DNA from: an uncultured Clostridia bacterium
Lineage (GTDB): Bacteria; Bacillota; Clostridia; Oscillospirales; Ruminococcaceae
Direction of reading: 5' to 3'
DNA: 64,000 nt
Assembly: GCA_947632025.1 (NCBI GenBank)
Contig: CANRNN010000004.1
Coordinates: forward strand, 1 to 64,000
Of the stretch, positions 17,710-26,745 are shown piece by piece. The notes under the pieces are model-generated. The model worked only from the letters and a program-made list of their open reading frames with translations. It had not been told where the DNA came from and ran no database searches. The stretch's first letter is position 1; every line of letters starts with the position of its first letter. The translations under genes were made by a program, and so were the position numbers.

Positions 17710-19053
17710 TCACGCGAACGGTCCGACAAACTGCACGGGCTGAGTATCATTGTTTATCCTGTCAAACTTATAGCCTGCGTTTATAAGAACCTTAAGCACA
17801 TCGTCGAGAACGTAAAGTCCGCCCTTGCTTGTATCATGCATAAGCACGAACGAGCGGAATTTTCCCTCTATATCGGTCGGAATGGAGTTATACATTTCCG
17901 TCCACGTTTTTCCCGCTATGTCGCCGCTTTCGACGTTCCAGTCAAAATATCGGAATCCTCTGCGTGTCATTTCTGCTATAATAGCGTCGCGGGTAGCGAC
18001 GTCATAATCATTCTTGCTGCCGCCGGGAAAACGGAAGATCTGTGTTTTCTGCCCCGTCGCCTGATAAATTATATCCCACGCCTCGTGAAAATCCTCTAGA
18101 AAAGCCTCTACCGACGCATAAATTTTTTCATACTCGTGCGAAGCGCTGTGAACTCCTATCGCGTGACCGTCGGCTGCTATCTGGCGCAGGGTTTCCGCGC
18201 ACGCCTCGCTTCTGTTCGGGACTACGAAAAACGTCGCCTTGACATTTCTGTTCTTCAAAGTGTATAAAATCGAGTAAGTATACTGTGATGGTCCGTCGTC
18301 GAACGTCATATAGATCGTTCCTTCTTCGCGGACATAGCTTTCCGGCGCATCGACGTACATATCCGGATAGAGCGCCTCATACGAGTGTTCTCCGCTCACG
18401 TTCGGGGAGCTTGTGTTTCCGCTTGAGTTGACGTCGGAGCTTGTGTCGCCCTGCGAATTTTCGGTATCGGAATTATCCGAGGTATTTGACGTATCATTCC
18501 CACCATTCGGCGGATCATATGTTCCTGCAACGAGCTTGGCTATATCCGAATCCGAAAGCCCGCACGACTTCAGCAAACTGTAAAAACCGTCGGTCGAGCC
18601 GCCGTTTCTTCTTATCACTGCCATAAGCAGGTCTTTATCGGAGATCCCGTTTGATGTCATGATATTGTACAGGCTCTCGCCGCTTAATGTTCCCTTAGAA
18701 ACCGCCGCGGCAATGATATCGGCGTCCGAAATACCTATCTTGGACATTTCATTGTACAAAGTTTCCGCGTCGATATTTTCCTTTTCGTTGATAAGGGCGA
18801 GGAATTCCTCATAAGAAACTCCGCTTTTCTCGAAAATATTGCGGAAATCGACCGCCGTGCCGCTTTTTTCTCCGAGGAGTATGCCGTTAAGCTCTGAGAT
18901 CTCGGAATTCTGCTCGGTAAGCGCCTTAACGTCGTTATTTTTTTTCACCAGAAACACGCCGAGAATCACTGCGATTATCAGCGGGACAAAAAATAATATT
19001 GCAAGCACGGTTTTTATAAGTGCCTTAAAAAACTCAACGCTGCCGAAACGCAT
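17710..19053 (-). CDS. Membrane-anchored polysaccharide deacetylase with repeat stalk
   Basis: A CE4-type deacetylase (probably acting on peptidoglycan or another N-acetylated glycan) of 447 residues. The N-terminal membrane anchor is at about residues 12-34. Next come three to four copies of a helical unit of about 33 residues (pattern LYxxMxxxGISDxDI), a Ser/Asn/Asp-rich linker, and the NodB domain. All catalytic motifs are present: TFDDGP, HSASH, RFPGG, a DWN segment and LMHD. It is the first gene after the promoter at 19130-19158 and may share a transcript with bactofilin and the ATP synthase genes. Confidence 0.93.
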   Translation of the reverse strand: MRFGSVEFFKALIKTVLAILFFVPLIIAVILGVFLVKKNNDVKALTEQNSEISELNGILLGEKSGTAVDFRNIFEKSGVSYEEFLALINEKENIDAETLYNEMSKIGISDADIIAAAVSKGTLSGESLYNIMTSNGISDKDLLMAVIRRNGGSTDGFYSLLKSCGLSDSDIAKLVAGTYDPPNGGNDTSNTSDNSDTENSQGDTSSDVNSSGNTSSPNVSGEHSYEALYPDMYVDAPESYVREEGTIYMTFDDGPSQYTYSILYTLKNRNVKATFFVVPNRSEACAETLRQIAADGHAIGVHSASHEYEKIYASVEAFLEDFHEAWDIIYQATGQKTQIFRFPGGSKNDYDVATRDAIIAEMTRRGFRYFDWNVESGDIAGKTWTEMYNSIPTDIEGKFRSFVLMHDTSKGGLYVLDDVLKVLINAGYKFDRINNDTQPVQFVGPFA

Positions 19054-19129
19054 TTAACGACCTCTTTTTGACTTTAATGCAAGAAAGCTCTCGATTTTTA
19101 TTTCAAAAAACAAACACTTCCCCTCTTTA

Positions 19130-19158
19130 ATAATACAATAAAAAATATGTTTTGTCAA
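19130..19158 (-). promoter_or_regulatory. Promoter of the deacetylase/bactofilin (and possibly ATP synthase) unit
   Basis: TTGACA (19153-19158), 17-bp spacer, TATTAT (19130-19135) on the minus strand. No other clear promoter was seen between here and atpC, 11 kb downstream. Confidence 0.75.
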
Positions 19159-19243
19159 GAGCAGTTTGAACAATTCCGAGCCATTCCGAAAAAACCTTAA
19201 AGATTATGACAAAATATTCCGTTAATTTTTGTGAAACTTGTAC

Positions 19244-19271
19244 AAAAAATGCGGAAACGAGCGCTTCCACA
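19244..19271 (-). terminator. proC terminator
   Basis: On the minus strand TGTGGAA pairs with TTCCGCA and is followed by six T, 19 bp after the proC stop. Confidence 0.75.
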
Positions 19272-19289
19272 TTTTCCTTATTTTTCCTA

Positions 19290-20093
19290 TTACTTCTTTT
19301 CTCCGCCAAGCTCGTAAGCGCGCTTAGTGCAAGCCTCACAAGCGTTCATAACGGTTTCGGTCAATTTTCCCTCATAAAGCTTGTCAAGTCCCGCGAGAGT
19401 TGTGCCTCCCGGAGAAGAAACCTGTTTTATCAGCTCGTCTACTGTCATTTTGCTCTCCGTAAGCATTTTTGCCGAACCGATAAGCGACTGTGCGAACAGC
19501 CGCAAAGCTGCGTCTTTATCTATACCGACCTTCTCGGCATAGTCCACAAAGCCCTTTGCGTAAAGGTAAATGAAAGCGGGCGAGCTTCCGTTTATCGCTA
19601 TGACCTCTTTCATTTTGTCGGCGGGAACAGTTTCGGTTATGCCGCACGCACCGATTATCTTTCTTGCAAACGCGAACTCCGCGTCGGAAACTCCCTCACA
19701 GTGCGCCAGAGCGGACGCTCCCGCTCCGAGCATCATCGGGGTATTCGGCATAACGGGAACGACCTTTGCTTTCGGAAAAGTCCTCTCGCGGATATATTCC
19801 GCGGAAATTCCCGCACATATAGAAATTATGACCAGATCTTCATTTCCTGTTTGTTTTATCTGTTCAAGAACGCTGTCGAGCTGCTGAGGTTTCACCGCAA
19901 GCAGCACATAATCGCACCGCTTTGCTATATCGTTGACGCTTGCCGACGATGTCGCGCCGATATTTCGCAGACCCGTGAGCTTTTCGGGATTGCTGTCATA
20001 AGCGAACACCGCCGTGTTACCCAACTTTCCGTTGATTCCCCTGATGATAGCGCCGCCCATATTCCCGACACCGACAAATCCAAGTTTTATCAT
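19290..20093 (-). CDS. proC: Pyrroline-5-carboxylate reductase
   Basis: Last step of proline synthesis, reducing 1-pyrroline-5-carboxylate with NAD(P)H. The 267-residue protein has the N-terminal Rossmann motif GVGNMGGAI, VMPNTP near residue 115 and the C-terminal signature VSSPGGTTLAGL. Full length. It begins 13 bp after folT in the same direction. Confidence 0.97.
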   Translation of the reverse strand: MIKLGFVGVGNMGGAIIRGINGKLGNTAVFAYDSNPEKLTGLRNIGATSSASVNDIAKRCDYVLLAVKPQQLDSVLEQIKQTGNEDLVIISICAGISAEYIRERTFPKAKVVPVMPNTPMMLGAGASALAHCEGVSDAEFAFARKIIGACGITETVPADKMKEVIAINGSSPAFIYLYAKGFVDYAEKVGIDKDAALRLFAQSLIGSAKMLTESKMTVDELIKQVSSPGGTTLAGLDKLYEGKLTETVMNACEACTKRAYELGGEKK

Positions 20094-20106
20094 AGATATT
20101 CCCTTT

Positions 20107-20766
20107 CTAAACCGTGTATTTTTTCTCTCTGAAAATAGCTCTGTACGCTGCCCATATCGGGAACAGCGTCAGGAAAAGTATAAGTATATGCACCGGCGCT
20201 TCTACGAGATTCTTGACGACGCGTGTACCGATCCTTGAAACAAATCCCGCCCAGAAAACGTTCGTGTCAAAAACTCCCGACTCAGCCTGCTTTTGTATTG
20301 TAATAAACAGCGGGGTCATAATGAGATTGCATACCACCGCAACAGATATTTTCGCGAGGATTATCCTCAATGCTGCGATCCTGTTTGAAAAAATCGAGCC
20401 GAAAAAACTCTTCGCGCTTGAAAAATCGGGCTTCACGGGCGAAAATCCGTACAAAAACAGCCCATACAGCACGCCGCCCGCAACTTCCACCAGCGTAAAC
20501 AGCGGAGAAAAGCTCCCCGTGGGCTTCAACAAAAATCCCAGCACGTCCGTCACCACGCAGGACAGCGCGCACACTGTCGGACCGTACAGCATACCGATAG
20601 CCGCTATTGCGACGAACGCGAAACTTATCTTAAGATCCTCCGTAAGCTGAACATTCAAGAAAAATTTCAGCACCAGATCCAGCGCGATAAGTATCGCCGT
20701 AACGGCTATGCAGCGCAGGTTTTTAAGCTCCCGCGCCGATTTTTTGAATTTGTCGAAAAAAGCCAT
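20107..20766 (-). CDS. folT: ECF transporter S component, folate (FolT family)
   Basis: Substrate-binding membrane subunit of an energy-coupling-factor vitamin transporter, about 219 residues with six hydrophobic segments. The ATG at 20766 follows AGGAGG; the longer in-frame extension upstream lies inside the riboswitch and is rejected. A tetrahydrofolate riboswitch directly upstream makes folate the likely substrate. The shared ECF energising genes are not in this window. Confidence 0.93.
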   Translation of the reverse strand: MAFFDKFKKSARELKNLRCIAVTAILIALDLVLKFFLNVQLTEDLKISFAFVAIAAIGMLYGPTVCALSCVVTDVLGFLLKPTGSFSPLFTLVEVAGGVLYGLFLYGFSPVKPDFSSAKSFFGSIFSNRIAALRIILAKISVAVVCNLIMTPLFITIQKQAESGVFDTNVFWAGFVSRIGTRVVKNLVEAPVHILILFLTLFPIWAAYRAIFREKKYTV

Positions 20767-20833
20767 TGTCTTATCCTCCTTTTCGTTATACACAAAGGAA
20801 TAAATAAGCACAACGGCTCTTATTCGGTTATGT

Positions 20834-20931
20834 ACAGCGAGATGCGGAAACTCCACCGCAAGCGTACTGCTTTTCGTCCGTCCGACAACTCTCCGTTCGG
20901 GCGGCACTTAACGCGGAATTCCCTACTCTGT
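20834..20931 (-). promoter_or_regulatory. Tetrahydrofolate riboswitch
   Basis: The minus strand shows the THF-riboswitch blocks in order: AGAGTAG, CGCGTTAAGTG, a paired GACGAAAAGC region, TGCGGTGGA and CCGCATCTC. It lies 68 bases upstream of folT. No terminator was seen between aptamer and gene, so control is probably at translation start. Confidence 0.9.
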
Positions 20932-20935
20932 GCTT

Positions 20936-21030
20936 TTAGAGGTTAGAAGTTAGAGGTAAGAGGTTAGAGAACAGGGGGATTTCGTGTTCTCCTACGGTTT
21001 GTGGTTCTTACTTCTTATTTCTTACCTCTA
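20936..21030. repeat. Composite palindromic heptamer element, copy 1
   Basis: Five perfect heptads (TTAGAGG, TTAGAAG, TTAGAGG, TAAGAGG, TTAGAGA; 20936-20970) lead into a core hairpin GAGAACA/TGTTCTC (20967-20973 and 20985-20991). The core continues through GGTTTGTGGT and ends in inverted heptads (TTCTTAC, TTCTTAT, TTCTTAC, CTCTAAT). The last heptad supplies the TAG stop codon of the neighbouring gene. Core shared with the element at 21364. Confidence 0.85.
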
Positions 21031-21345
21031 ATTTATCAGCCCAAAAAGCAATGCAGCTAAGGCTGAAATTATACCCAACGTCAACATTACCCCCACAAGC
21101 GTGCTTATGAAATGCAAATCCTTTGAAATCCTCATAAGAACGTACATCTGTTCCTTTTCGGGAGGTATGAGTTCTTTTATGTGAAAGAAAATTTTATCGT
21201 CCTGCGCGGACTTAGCTACCCCCTCCGGAAGCTGCTCTCCGTTTTTGAGCATTTCGGCAAACCGCCGGTTTTCCTCTTCTGTGCAAGGCTCGGTTTCTAT
21301 CATATCCGTAAGCTCGCGGAGTCTGTCATAAGATGGTCCTGCCAT
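21028..21345 (-). CDS. Small membrane protein between two palindromic repeats, 105 aa
   Basis: An unrecognised 105-residue protein. The N-terminal 75 residues are acidic and soluble, probably helical, and one hydrophobic span lies at about residues 80-102, at the very C-terminus. The ATG at 21345 follows GAAGGG. It is flanked on both sides by copies of the same palindromic heptamer element, one of which provides its stop codon, so gene and repeats may have moved or expanded together. Confidence 0.7.
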   Translation of the reverse strand: MAGPSYDRLRELTDMIETEPCTEEENRRFAEMLKNGEQLPEGVAKSAQDDKIFFHIKELIPPEKEQMYVLMRISKDLHFISTLVGVMLTLGIISALAALLFGLIN

Positions 21346-21363
21346 GTCGTTTTCCCTTCACAA

Positions 21364-21459
21364 GTTAAGAGGTTAGAGAACAGGGAGAATTCGTGTTCTC
21401 CTAATGGTTTGTGGTTCTTACCTCTTTCTTACCCCTTACCTCTTATTTCTTACTTCTTA
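21364..21459. repeat. Composite palindromic heptamer element, copy 2
   Basis: Same architecture as 20936-21030: short purine heptads, a core with GAGAACAGGG, TTCGTGTTCTCCTA and GGTTTGTGGTTCTTAC nearly identical to copy 1, then about seven pyrimidine heptads. The TAA stop codon of pfkA comes from the last heptad. Confidence 0.85.
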
Positions 21460-22422
21460 AAAATTGATTTCGTTGCAGATTTTATAGCGGCGTTCATTGA
21501 ACGGTTTTTTCATGGAAAGCGCTTCCTGTATATCAACATCGTACACCTTGCCGTCCTTGTAGCCTACAACGCGGTTTCCGATGCCTTTTTCAAGAAGTTC
21601 CACCGCATAATAGCCCATTTCGGAAGCCATTACTCTGTCGCGGACCGTCGGAGAACCGCCGCGCTGAACGTGACCGAATACAGTAGCCCTCGACTCAATG
21701 CCTGTAGCCTCCTGAATTTCCTTAGCGATCTTGTCAACGCCGCCGACGCCCTCGGCAACCACGATTATAAACTGCTTTTTGCCCATAGCGCGGACTTCCT
21801 TGATACGGGAAACAATAGCGTCCATATCATGCGGCATTTCGGGCACGATAACCGCGGTCGCTCCGCAGGCAAGTCCCGTTGACAGCGCGATATGTCCCGC
21901 GTGTCTGCCCATTACCTCGACAACAGCGCAGCGCTCGTGCGACTGCGACGTATCACGTATCTTATCTATCATCTCAACTACCGTATTCATCGCGGTGTCG
22001 TAGCCTATCGTATACTCCGAACACTGGATATCGTTGTCGATAGTGCCGGGAATACCGATACACGGAACGCCCGCCCTCGACAGATCAGCCGCGCCCCTGA
22101 ACGTGCCGTCGCCGCCTATTGCGACAATACCGCACATATTCTCGCGTTCGCAGATCTCTTTCGCGCGCATGATATTTTCCCATTCCTTGAATTCGGGACA
22201 TCTCGCGGTATAGATCATTGTGCCGCCGCGCTGAATAATATCGGAAACAGAACCTCTCGTAAGTGTTCTGAACTCGCTGTTGAGAAGTCCGTTGTATCCG
22301 CGCAGAATTCCGACGACCTCAAATCCCTTGTAGATAGCGGTTCTGGTGACAGCTCTTACCGCCGCGTTCATTCCGGGAGCGTCTCCGCCGCTTGTAAGTA
22401 CGCCTATCTTCTTTTTCTCCAT
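21457..22422 (-). CDS. pfkA: ATP-dependent 6-phosphofructokinase
   Basis: Commits fructose 6-phosphate to glycolysis. The 321-residue protein carries the N-terminal TSGGDAPGMNAA motif, GGDGTFRGA (Gly at the ATP/PPi discriminating position, so ATP-dependent), the catalytic PGTIDND motif and the signature MGRHAGHIAL. Normal length. It has its own promoter at 22513-22542; its stop codon lies in a heptamer repeat. Confidence 0.98.
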   Translation of the reverse strand: MEKKKIGVLTSGGDAPGMNAAVRAVTRTAIYKGFEVVGILRGYNGLLNSEFRTLTRGSVSDIIQRGGTMIYTARCPEFKEWENIMRAKEICERENMCGIVAIGGDGTFRGAADLSRAGVPCIGIPGTIDNDIQCSEYTIGYDTAMNTVVEMIDKIRDTSQSHERCAVVEVMGRHAGHIALSTGLACGATAVIVPEMPHDMDAIVSRIKEVRAMGKKQFIIVVAEGVGGVDKIAKEIQEATGIESRATVFGHVQRGGSPTVRDRVMASEMGYYAVELLEKGIGNRVVGYKDGKVYDVDIQEALSMKKPFNERRYKICNEINF

Positions 22423-22512
22423 AATTTGCCTCCGAAAAAAATATATTTCGGGAATAAGAGACTATTTGTCTATAAAATCGTCCCGTTCTCTTGTCTCTAT
22501 CCTCTGATTATA

Positions 22513-22542
22513 ATTTTACTACAAACAGAATCATTTCGTCAA
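22513..22542 (-). promoter_or_regulatory. pfkA promoter
   Basis: TTGACG (22537-22542), 18-bp spacer, TAAAAT (22513-22518) on the minus strand. Confidence 0.65.
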
Positions 22543-22657
22543 GTCCCTTTTCCCGTTAACAACGTTTTCGTGCTTAATAATAGTGCTTTTCAACAAAAAA
22601 TCCCGCAAAAAATAAAAAAAACTGTACATTTTTCGATAATAAAATTTTTCTAAAATT

Positions 22658-25600
22658 TCACCTGAGCATGATATTTTTCTCTCCGAGGAGTGCCGACAGC
22701 GTCCGCATAAGTGCATAAGCGAGTCGCACTCCCGAAACCGAATTTACCCGACAGACCTCTCTGGTATCCTCAAAGCAGAACCTCACTCCTGTCACTCCTT
22801 TGTATTCTGCAAGGCGCATCAGTGCTTCAGCTATTCTGCCGTCGCTTTCCGAGCGAAAATTCAGATAGAGCGTTTTTCTTCCGAGAACAGGCAGTGCTTC
22901 GGCTTCGGCGACCTTGTCCGTAATAAAACTCCGTCTGCCGTTATTTTCGGAAATTTTTCCCCTGAAACGGTATACCTGCCCCGAAACCAATCTCGGCGAC
23001 TGCGCAAGTACATTCGGGAACAGCACACACTCGGCGCTTCCTGTTGCGTCCTCAAATTCCGCGAAAGCCATAGGCTCACCTTTTTTTGTGGTTATTCTCC
23101 GAAGCGAGGACAGCATTCCTATTACCGAAACGGTTTCTCCTATGCGAAGTCCCGCCATATCCGCTGCGTAGACCCCGTCGTCCTCGGAGCGGTCCAGATA
23201 CATCGACGCGGGGTGTCCCGAAATATATACTCCCAGTGCTTCTTTTTCCATAGCGAGCTTTTTCGTGTTGGAAAAGTCGGTCGTATCCGCGAACGAAAAT
23301 TCCTCAGACGATCCATCGTTCCCGAACAAATCGAGCTGCCCGCCGGAACACCGTGAAAATTCCCTCTCCGCAAACCCCATAAGCTTCGACGAACACTCCA
23401 ACAGCTGATTTCTGTTCTGTGGAAATCCGTCGAGAGCGCCGCTTCTGATAAGAGCGTCCAGATATCGGCGGTTAAGGTCCTTGTCGTACATTCTCACAGC
23501 AAAATCCGTTACCGACTTGAACTCTCCGTTTTTTTCCCTTTCCTCAGAAAGCGAAACAGCAAAATTTCTGCCCATTCCCTTAACGGACGCAAGACCGAAC
23601 CTTATTCCGCCGTTTTCCACCGTAAAATCCGCGAAACTGTGATTCACGTCCGGCGGGAGTATCGGTGTGTTGTTTTCACCAAGGTCGGCGATATATTCCG
23701 CAAGCTTGTCTGTTGACTGGCAGGCGGAAATGAGCGCTGTCATATATTCCGCATAATAATGCCGCCTGAGGAACGCAGTTCTGTACGCCACCGTAGCGTA
23801 AGCCGCCGCGTGAGCCTTGTTGAACGCGTATGACGCGAATCCCGCAAGCTCGTCGAAAATAGCGTTGGCGACCTCGGCGGGAACGCCGTTTTTCACAGCA
23901 CCGACGTTCTCGTCCGTACCATACACGAACGCGCCGCGTTCTTTCTCCATAACGTCATGTTTTTTCTTTGACATGGCGCGTCGGACAAGATCCGCCCGCC
24001 CATAGGAGTACCCTGCCATTTCACGGCAGATCTGCATTACCTGCTCCTGATAGACGATACACCCGTAAGTCACGCCGAGGATATTTTTCAGCAGCGGATG
24101 AGCGTAGGTTATCTCGTCCGGCGACTTGTGACGGTTTTCGATATATTTCGGGATAGAGTTCATAGGTCCCGGACGGTAGAGCGCTATTGCCGCAGTCAGA
24201 TCCTCTATCGAGGAGGGCTTAAGTCTCATAAGCACAGAAGTCATTCCCGCCGACTCGAACTGGAAAACCCCGACAGTGCCGCCCTCACTCAACATTTTGT
24301 AGACAGCCTTATCATTCTCGTCTATTTTTTCTATGTTGAATTCGGGCTCTTTCTCACGAATAAGGTCACACGCTCTGCGGATTATCGTCAAGTTCCGAAG
24401 TCCGAGAAAATCCATTTTCAGAAGTCCCAGACGCTCAAGCTCTGTCATTGTGTATTGAGCGGTAAATCCATCGTTCTCATACTGCAGCGGAACATATTCG
24501 ACAGCCGGCTCTCTGGTTATAACTACACCCGCCGCGTGAACAGACGTGTGTCTGGGGAAACCCTCGATGGTTTTCGCTGCTTCAACAAGTCGTTTTATTT
24601 CGGGATCGGACGAACAGAGCCTGCCCAGTTCACCGTTTGCAAGCTCCTCGTCAAGAGTTGAATTGAACGAGCTTACAGTCTTTGCAGCCGAATCTACCTT
24701 TGGAAGCGGGATTCCGAGTACCCTGCCTGCGTCGCGGAGAGCGGCTCTGGCTTTAAGCGTATCGAACGCCACGATCTGCGCGACGTGGTCGCTGCCGTAA
24801 CGGCGCTTGACATACTCGATGACTTCGCCGCGCCGTTCATTACAGAAGTCTATATCAAAATCCGGCATTGATACCCGTTCGGGATTCAGGAACCTCTCAA
24901 AAAGCAGATTATACCGCAGCGGGTCAATATCGGTTATTCTCATACAATATGCACAGATGCTCGCTGCGCCGCTTCCTCTGCCCGGTCCTACAGGAATACC
25001 CGAATTCTTGGCGAAATTTACAAAATCCCACACGATCAGAAAATAATCAACAAAGCCCATTTTCTCGATGATTCCGGCTTCGTAGGAGATCCTGTCCTCA
25101 ATTTCGGGAGTTATTTCCCCATAACGAGAGAGTGCGCCGTCGTTCACGAGCTTGCGGAAAAACTCGGTATTATCGGAAACTCCCTCTTCGACAAAACGCG
25201 GGAGCTTTGTATTCCCGAACTCGAATCTGAACGAACATTTTTCGGCGATCTCAAGCGTTCGGTCAAGCTCCTCTTCCGTAAAGAATCCGCTCATTTCAGC
25301 ACGGCTTTTAAGGTAAAATTCATCATTCGGGAGAGCGTTCGGGTCGGCTTCGGCAAGAGTGACTCCGCTTCGGATACACGACATAACGGCTCGGACGGTG
25401 CTTTGCTCACGCCTTACATAATGGACGTTGTTTGTCGGAACAGTCGGTATGCCGGTTTTTTTGGAAAGCTCTCGGAGCTTTATTGACACACGCTTTTCAT
25501 CGGTCGTATGGTCGGAAAGCTCAAAATAGAACTCTCCGTGAAAGATACCGGAAAGTGTGAGTGCGCGTTTTTCAGCTTCTGTATTACGATTTTCCGAAAG

Positions 25601-26020
25601 TAAGCGAGAGATCTCGCCTTCAGATTCGCCCGACAGTGCGATAAGTCCCTCGGAATGTTTTGCTATCGTTTCCATATCCGAAAACAATAAGCCGCGGCTT
25701 TCACGTTCTTCGGAAATTATATGGCAGAGGTTTTTATAACCTGTTTCGTTTCTGCACAGCAGAGTAAGCAGATTTCCCTTGAAGCCCGACGAAAGTCCTG
25801 AGCTTTCGGGAATCCTCAATTCGCAGCCGATTATAGCTTTTATTCCGAGCTTTTCGCACTCGTCAAAAAACTCGACAGCACCGTACAACGCGTCGTTGTC
25901 GGTTATCGCGAGGGCGGTCTGTCCGAGCGACTTTGCCGTTCCGACAAGCTCGCCTATACGACACGCTCCGCTTTGCAGGCTGTATTCGGTATGAACATTA
26001 AGGTGGACGAAATCTTTCAT
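22658..26020 (-). CDS. dnaE: DNA polymerase III alpha subunit (DnaE)
   Basis: Replicative polymerase of the DnaE class, 1120 residues. An N-terminal PHP domain (HLNVHTEYS at the start) is followed by the polymerase core with the catalytic segment MPDFDIDFC near residue 390 and GPGRGS before it. The fingers region, a tandem helix-hairpin-helix and an OB-fold (about residues 960-1040) follow. No 3'-5' exonuclease domain is inserted. The ATG at 26020 follows AAAGGAG; an upstream in-frame Met at 26041 lacks one. Firmicutes usually also have PolC, not seen here. The structured GC-rich element lies directly upstream. Confidence 0.97.
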   Translation of the reverse strand: MKDFVHLNVHTEYSLQSGACRIGELVGTAKSLGQTALAITDNDALYGAVEFFDECEKLGIKAIIGCELRIPESSGLSSGFKGNLLTLLCRNETGYKNLCHIISEERESRGLLFSDMETIAKHSEGLIALSGESEGEISRLLSENRNTEAEKRALTLSGIFHGEFYFELSDHTTDEKRVSIKLRELSKKTGIPTVPTNNVHYVRREQSTVRAVMSCIRSGVTLAEADPNALPNDEFYLKSRAEMSGFFTEEELDRTLEIAEKCSFRFEFGNTKLPRFVEEGVSDNTEFFRKLVNDGALSRYGEITPEIEDRISYEAGIIEKMGFVDYFLIVWDFVNFAKNSGIPVGPGRGSGAASICAYCMRITDIDPLRYNLLFERFLNPERVSMPDFDIDFCNERRGEVIEYVKRRYGSDHVAQIVAFDTLKARAALRDAGRVLGIPLPKVDSAAKTVSSFNSTLDEELANGELGRLCSSDPEIKRLVEAAKTIEGFPRHTSVHAAGVVITREPAVEYVPLQYENDGFTAQYTMTELERLGLLKMDFLGLRNLTIIRRACDLIREKEPEFNIEKIDENDKAVYKMLSEGGTVGVFQFESAGMTSVLMRLKPSSIEDLTAAIALYRPGPMNSIPKYIENRHKSPDEITYAHPLLKNILGVTYGCIVYQEQVMQICREMAGYSYGRADLVRRAMSKKKHDVMEKERGAFVYGTDENVGAVKNGVPAEVANAIFDELAGFASYAFNKAHAAAYATVAYRTAFLRRHYYAEYMTALISACQSTDKLAEYIADLGENNTPILPPDVNHSFADFTVENGGIRFGLASVKGMGRNFAVSLSEEREKNGEFKSVTDFAVRMYDKDLNRRYLDALIRSGALDGFPQNRNQLLECSSKLMGFAEREFSRCSGGQLDLFGNDGSSEEFSFADTTDFSNTKKLAMEKEALGVYISGHPASMYLDRSEDDGVYAADMAGLRIGETVSVIGMLSSLRRITTKKGEPMAFAEFEDATGSAECVLFPNVLAQSPRLVSGQVYRFRGKISENNGRRSFITDKVAEAEALPVLGRKTLYLNFRSESDGRIAEALMRLAEYKGVTGVRFCFEDTREVCRVNSVSGVRLAYALMRTLSALLGEKNIMLR

Positions 26021-26071
26021 CGGAACTCCTTTGTGTTTCAATGTCCTTCGGCAGGGTAGCTAAGGATCGGG

Positions 26072-26227
26072 GGCACGGCGGCGGGGGGCGGGCGAATTTG
26101 CTCCGCAAATTCCGACCGTGAGCGCAGGCGCTGCTCTGCAGCGCGGTTTCCCGTGCTTTGCACGGGAAACTTTTAGCTGCGCTCGCGGTCAGCTCCCGCA
26201 CAGCGGGAGCGCCCGCCCCCGCCGCCC
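26072..26227. repeat. GC-rich branched structured element, copy A
   Basis: No gene fits the gap 26021-26359; it is dominated by one foldable element. An outer stem of about 17 bp (26078-26094 with 26210-26225) encloses three branches. P1 is 95-101/105-111 (offsets from 26000). P2 is 14 bp, 114-127/177-190, and carries two hairpins: P2a 128-134/138-144 and P2b 146-155/161-170. P3 is 193-199/203-209. Every stem is perfect apart from one bulge and one G-T pair. A second copy lies at 43511-43674. Confidence 0.88.
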
Positions 26228-26300
26228 GCAGCATTTAAGCCCCCAAACCGCCTCAGAAAACAGGGGCATTATCTTTTCGGGATACAGACTCTCGATACAG

Positions 26301-26334
26301 AAAAAGCAGACCCGGCAAACGCCGAGCCTGCTGC
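26301..26334 (-). terminator. rpmF terminator
   Basis: On the minus strand AGCAGGCTCGGC pairs imperfectly with GCCGGGTCTGCT and is followed by TTTT, 25 bp after the rpmF stop. Confidence 0.7.
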
Positions 26335-26359
26335 TCGTACAAACGTTATATCACAAAAA

Positions 26360-26545
26360 TCAGTCAGCGTCCTTAACGACTACGACCTTATCCTTGTAAT
26401 AACCGCAATTTCCGCAAACTCTGTGTGCAAGCTTAAGCTCACCGCAGTTTTTGCAGCGGGAGAAAGCGGGAGCGGAGAGCTTCCACACCGCGGAACGTCT
26501 CTTATCACGTCTTGCGCGAGATACTTTTCTCTTAGGAACTGCCAT
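26360..26545 (-). CDS. rpmF: 50S ribosomal protein L32
   Basis: Small zinc-ribbon ribosomal protein, 61 residues. It begins MAVPKRKVSRARRDKRR and has two Cys pairs (CKNC, CGNC), so this is the zinc-binding form. The leader between its promoter and start contains a heptanucleotide repeat array. The usual upstream YceD-family gene is absent. Confidence 0.98.
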   Translation of the reverse strand: MAVPKRKVSRARRDKRRSAVWKLSAPAFSRCKNCGELKLAHRVCGNCGYYKDKVVVVKDAD

Positions 26546-26560
26546 TATTGAAACCCCCTT

Positions 26561-26600
26561 CTAGAAGTAATATATTCAGAAGTAAGAAGTTAGAATTTAA
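26561..26600. repeat. Heptanucleotide repeat array in the rpmF leader
   Basis: CTAGAAG, TAAGAAG, TTAGAAT and related units lie between the rpmF promoter and its ribosome binding site; the mRNA strand reads CUUACUUCU. Confidence 0.6.
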
Positions 26601-26651
26601 CAGGCTAAACCGCCGACCTCTGCACTTCTTAACGGAAAAATCCTAAACAAT

Positions 26652-26680
26652 ATTATACCACACCCAAAGGTCTTTGTCAA
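26652..26680 (-). promoter_or_regulatory. rpmF promoter
   Basis: TTGACA (26675-26680), 17-bp spacer, TGG extension and TATAAT (26652-26657) on the minus strand. Confidence 0.8.
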
Positions 26681-26745
26681 GGGGATTTTAAAAATTTATG
26701 CAATTTTCACAAATAAACAGTCCCGAACTTGCCGCAAAGCGACTA

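Noticed and set aside
26118-26399. Short open frame across structured element copy A
   Set aside because: The region is explained base by base by perfect inverted repeats; the frame has no ribosome binding site and no counterpart in copy B.
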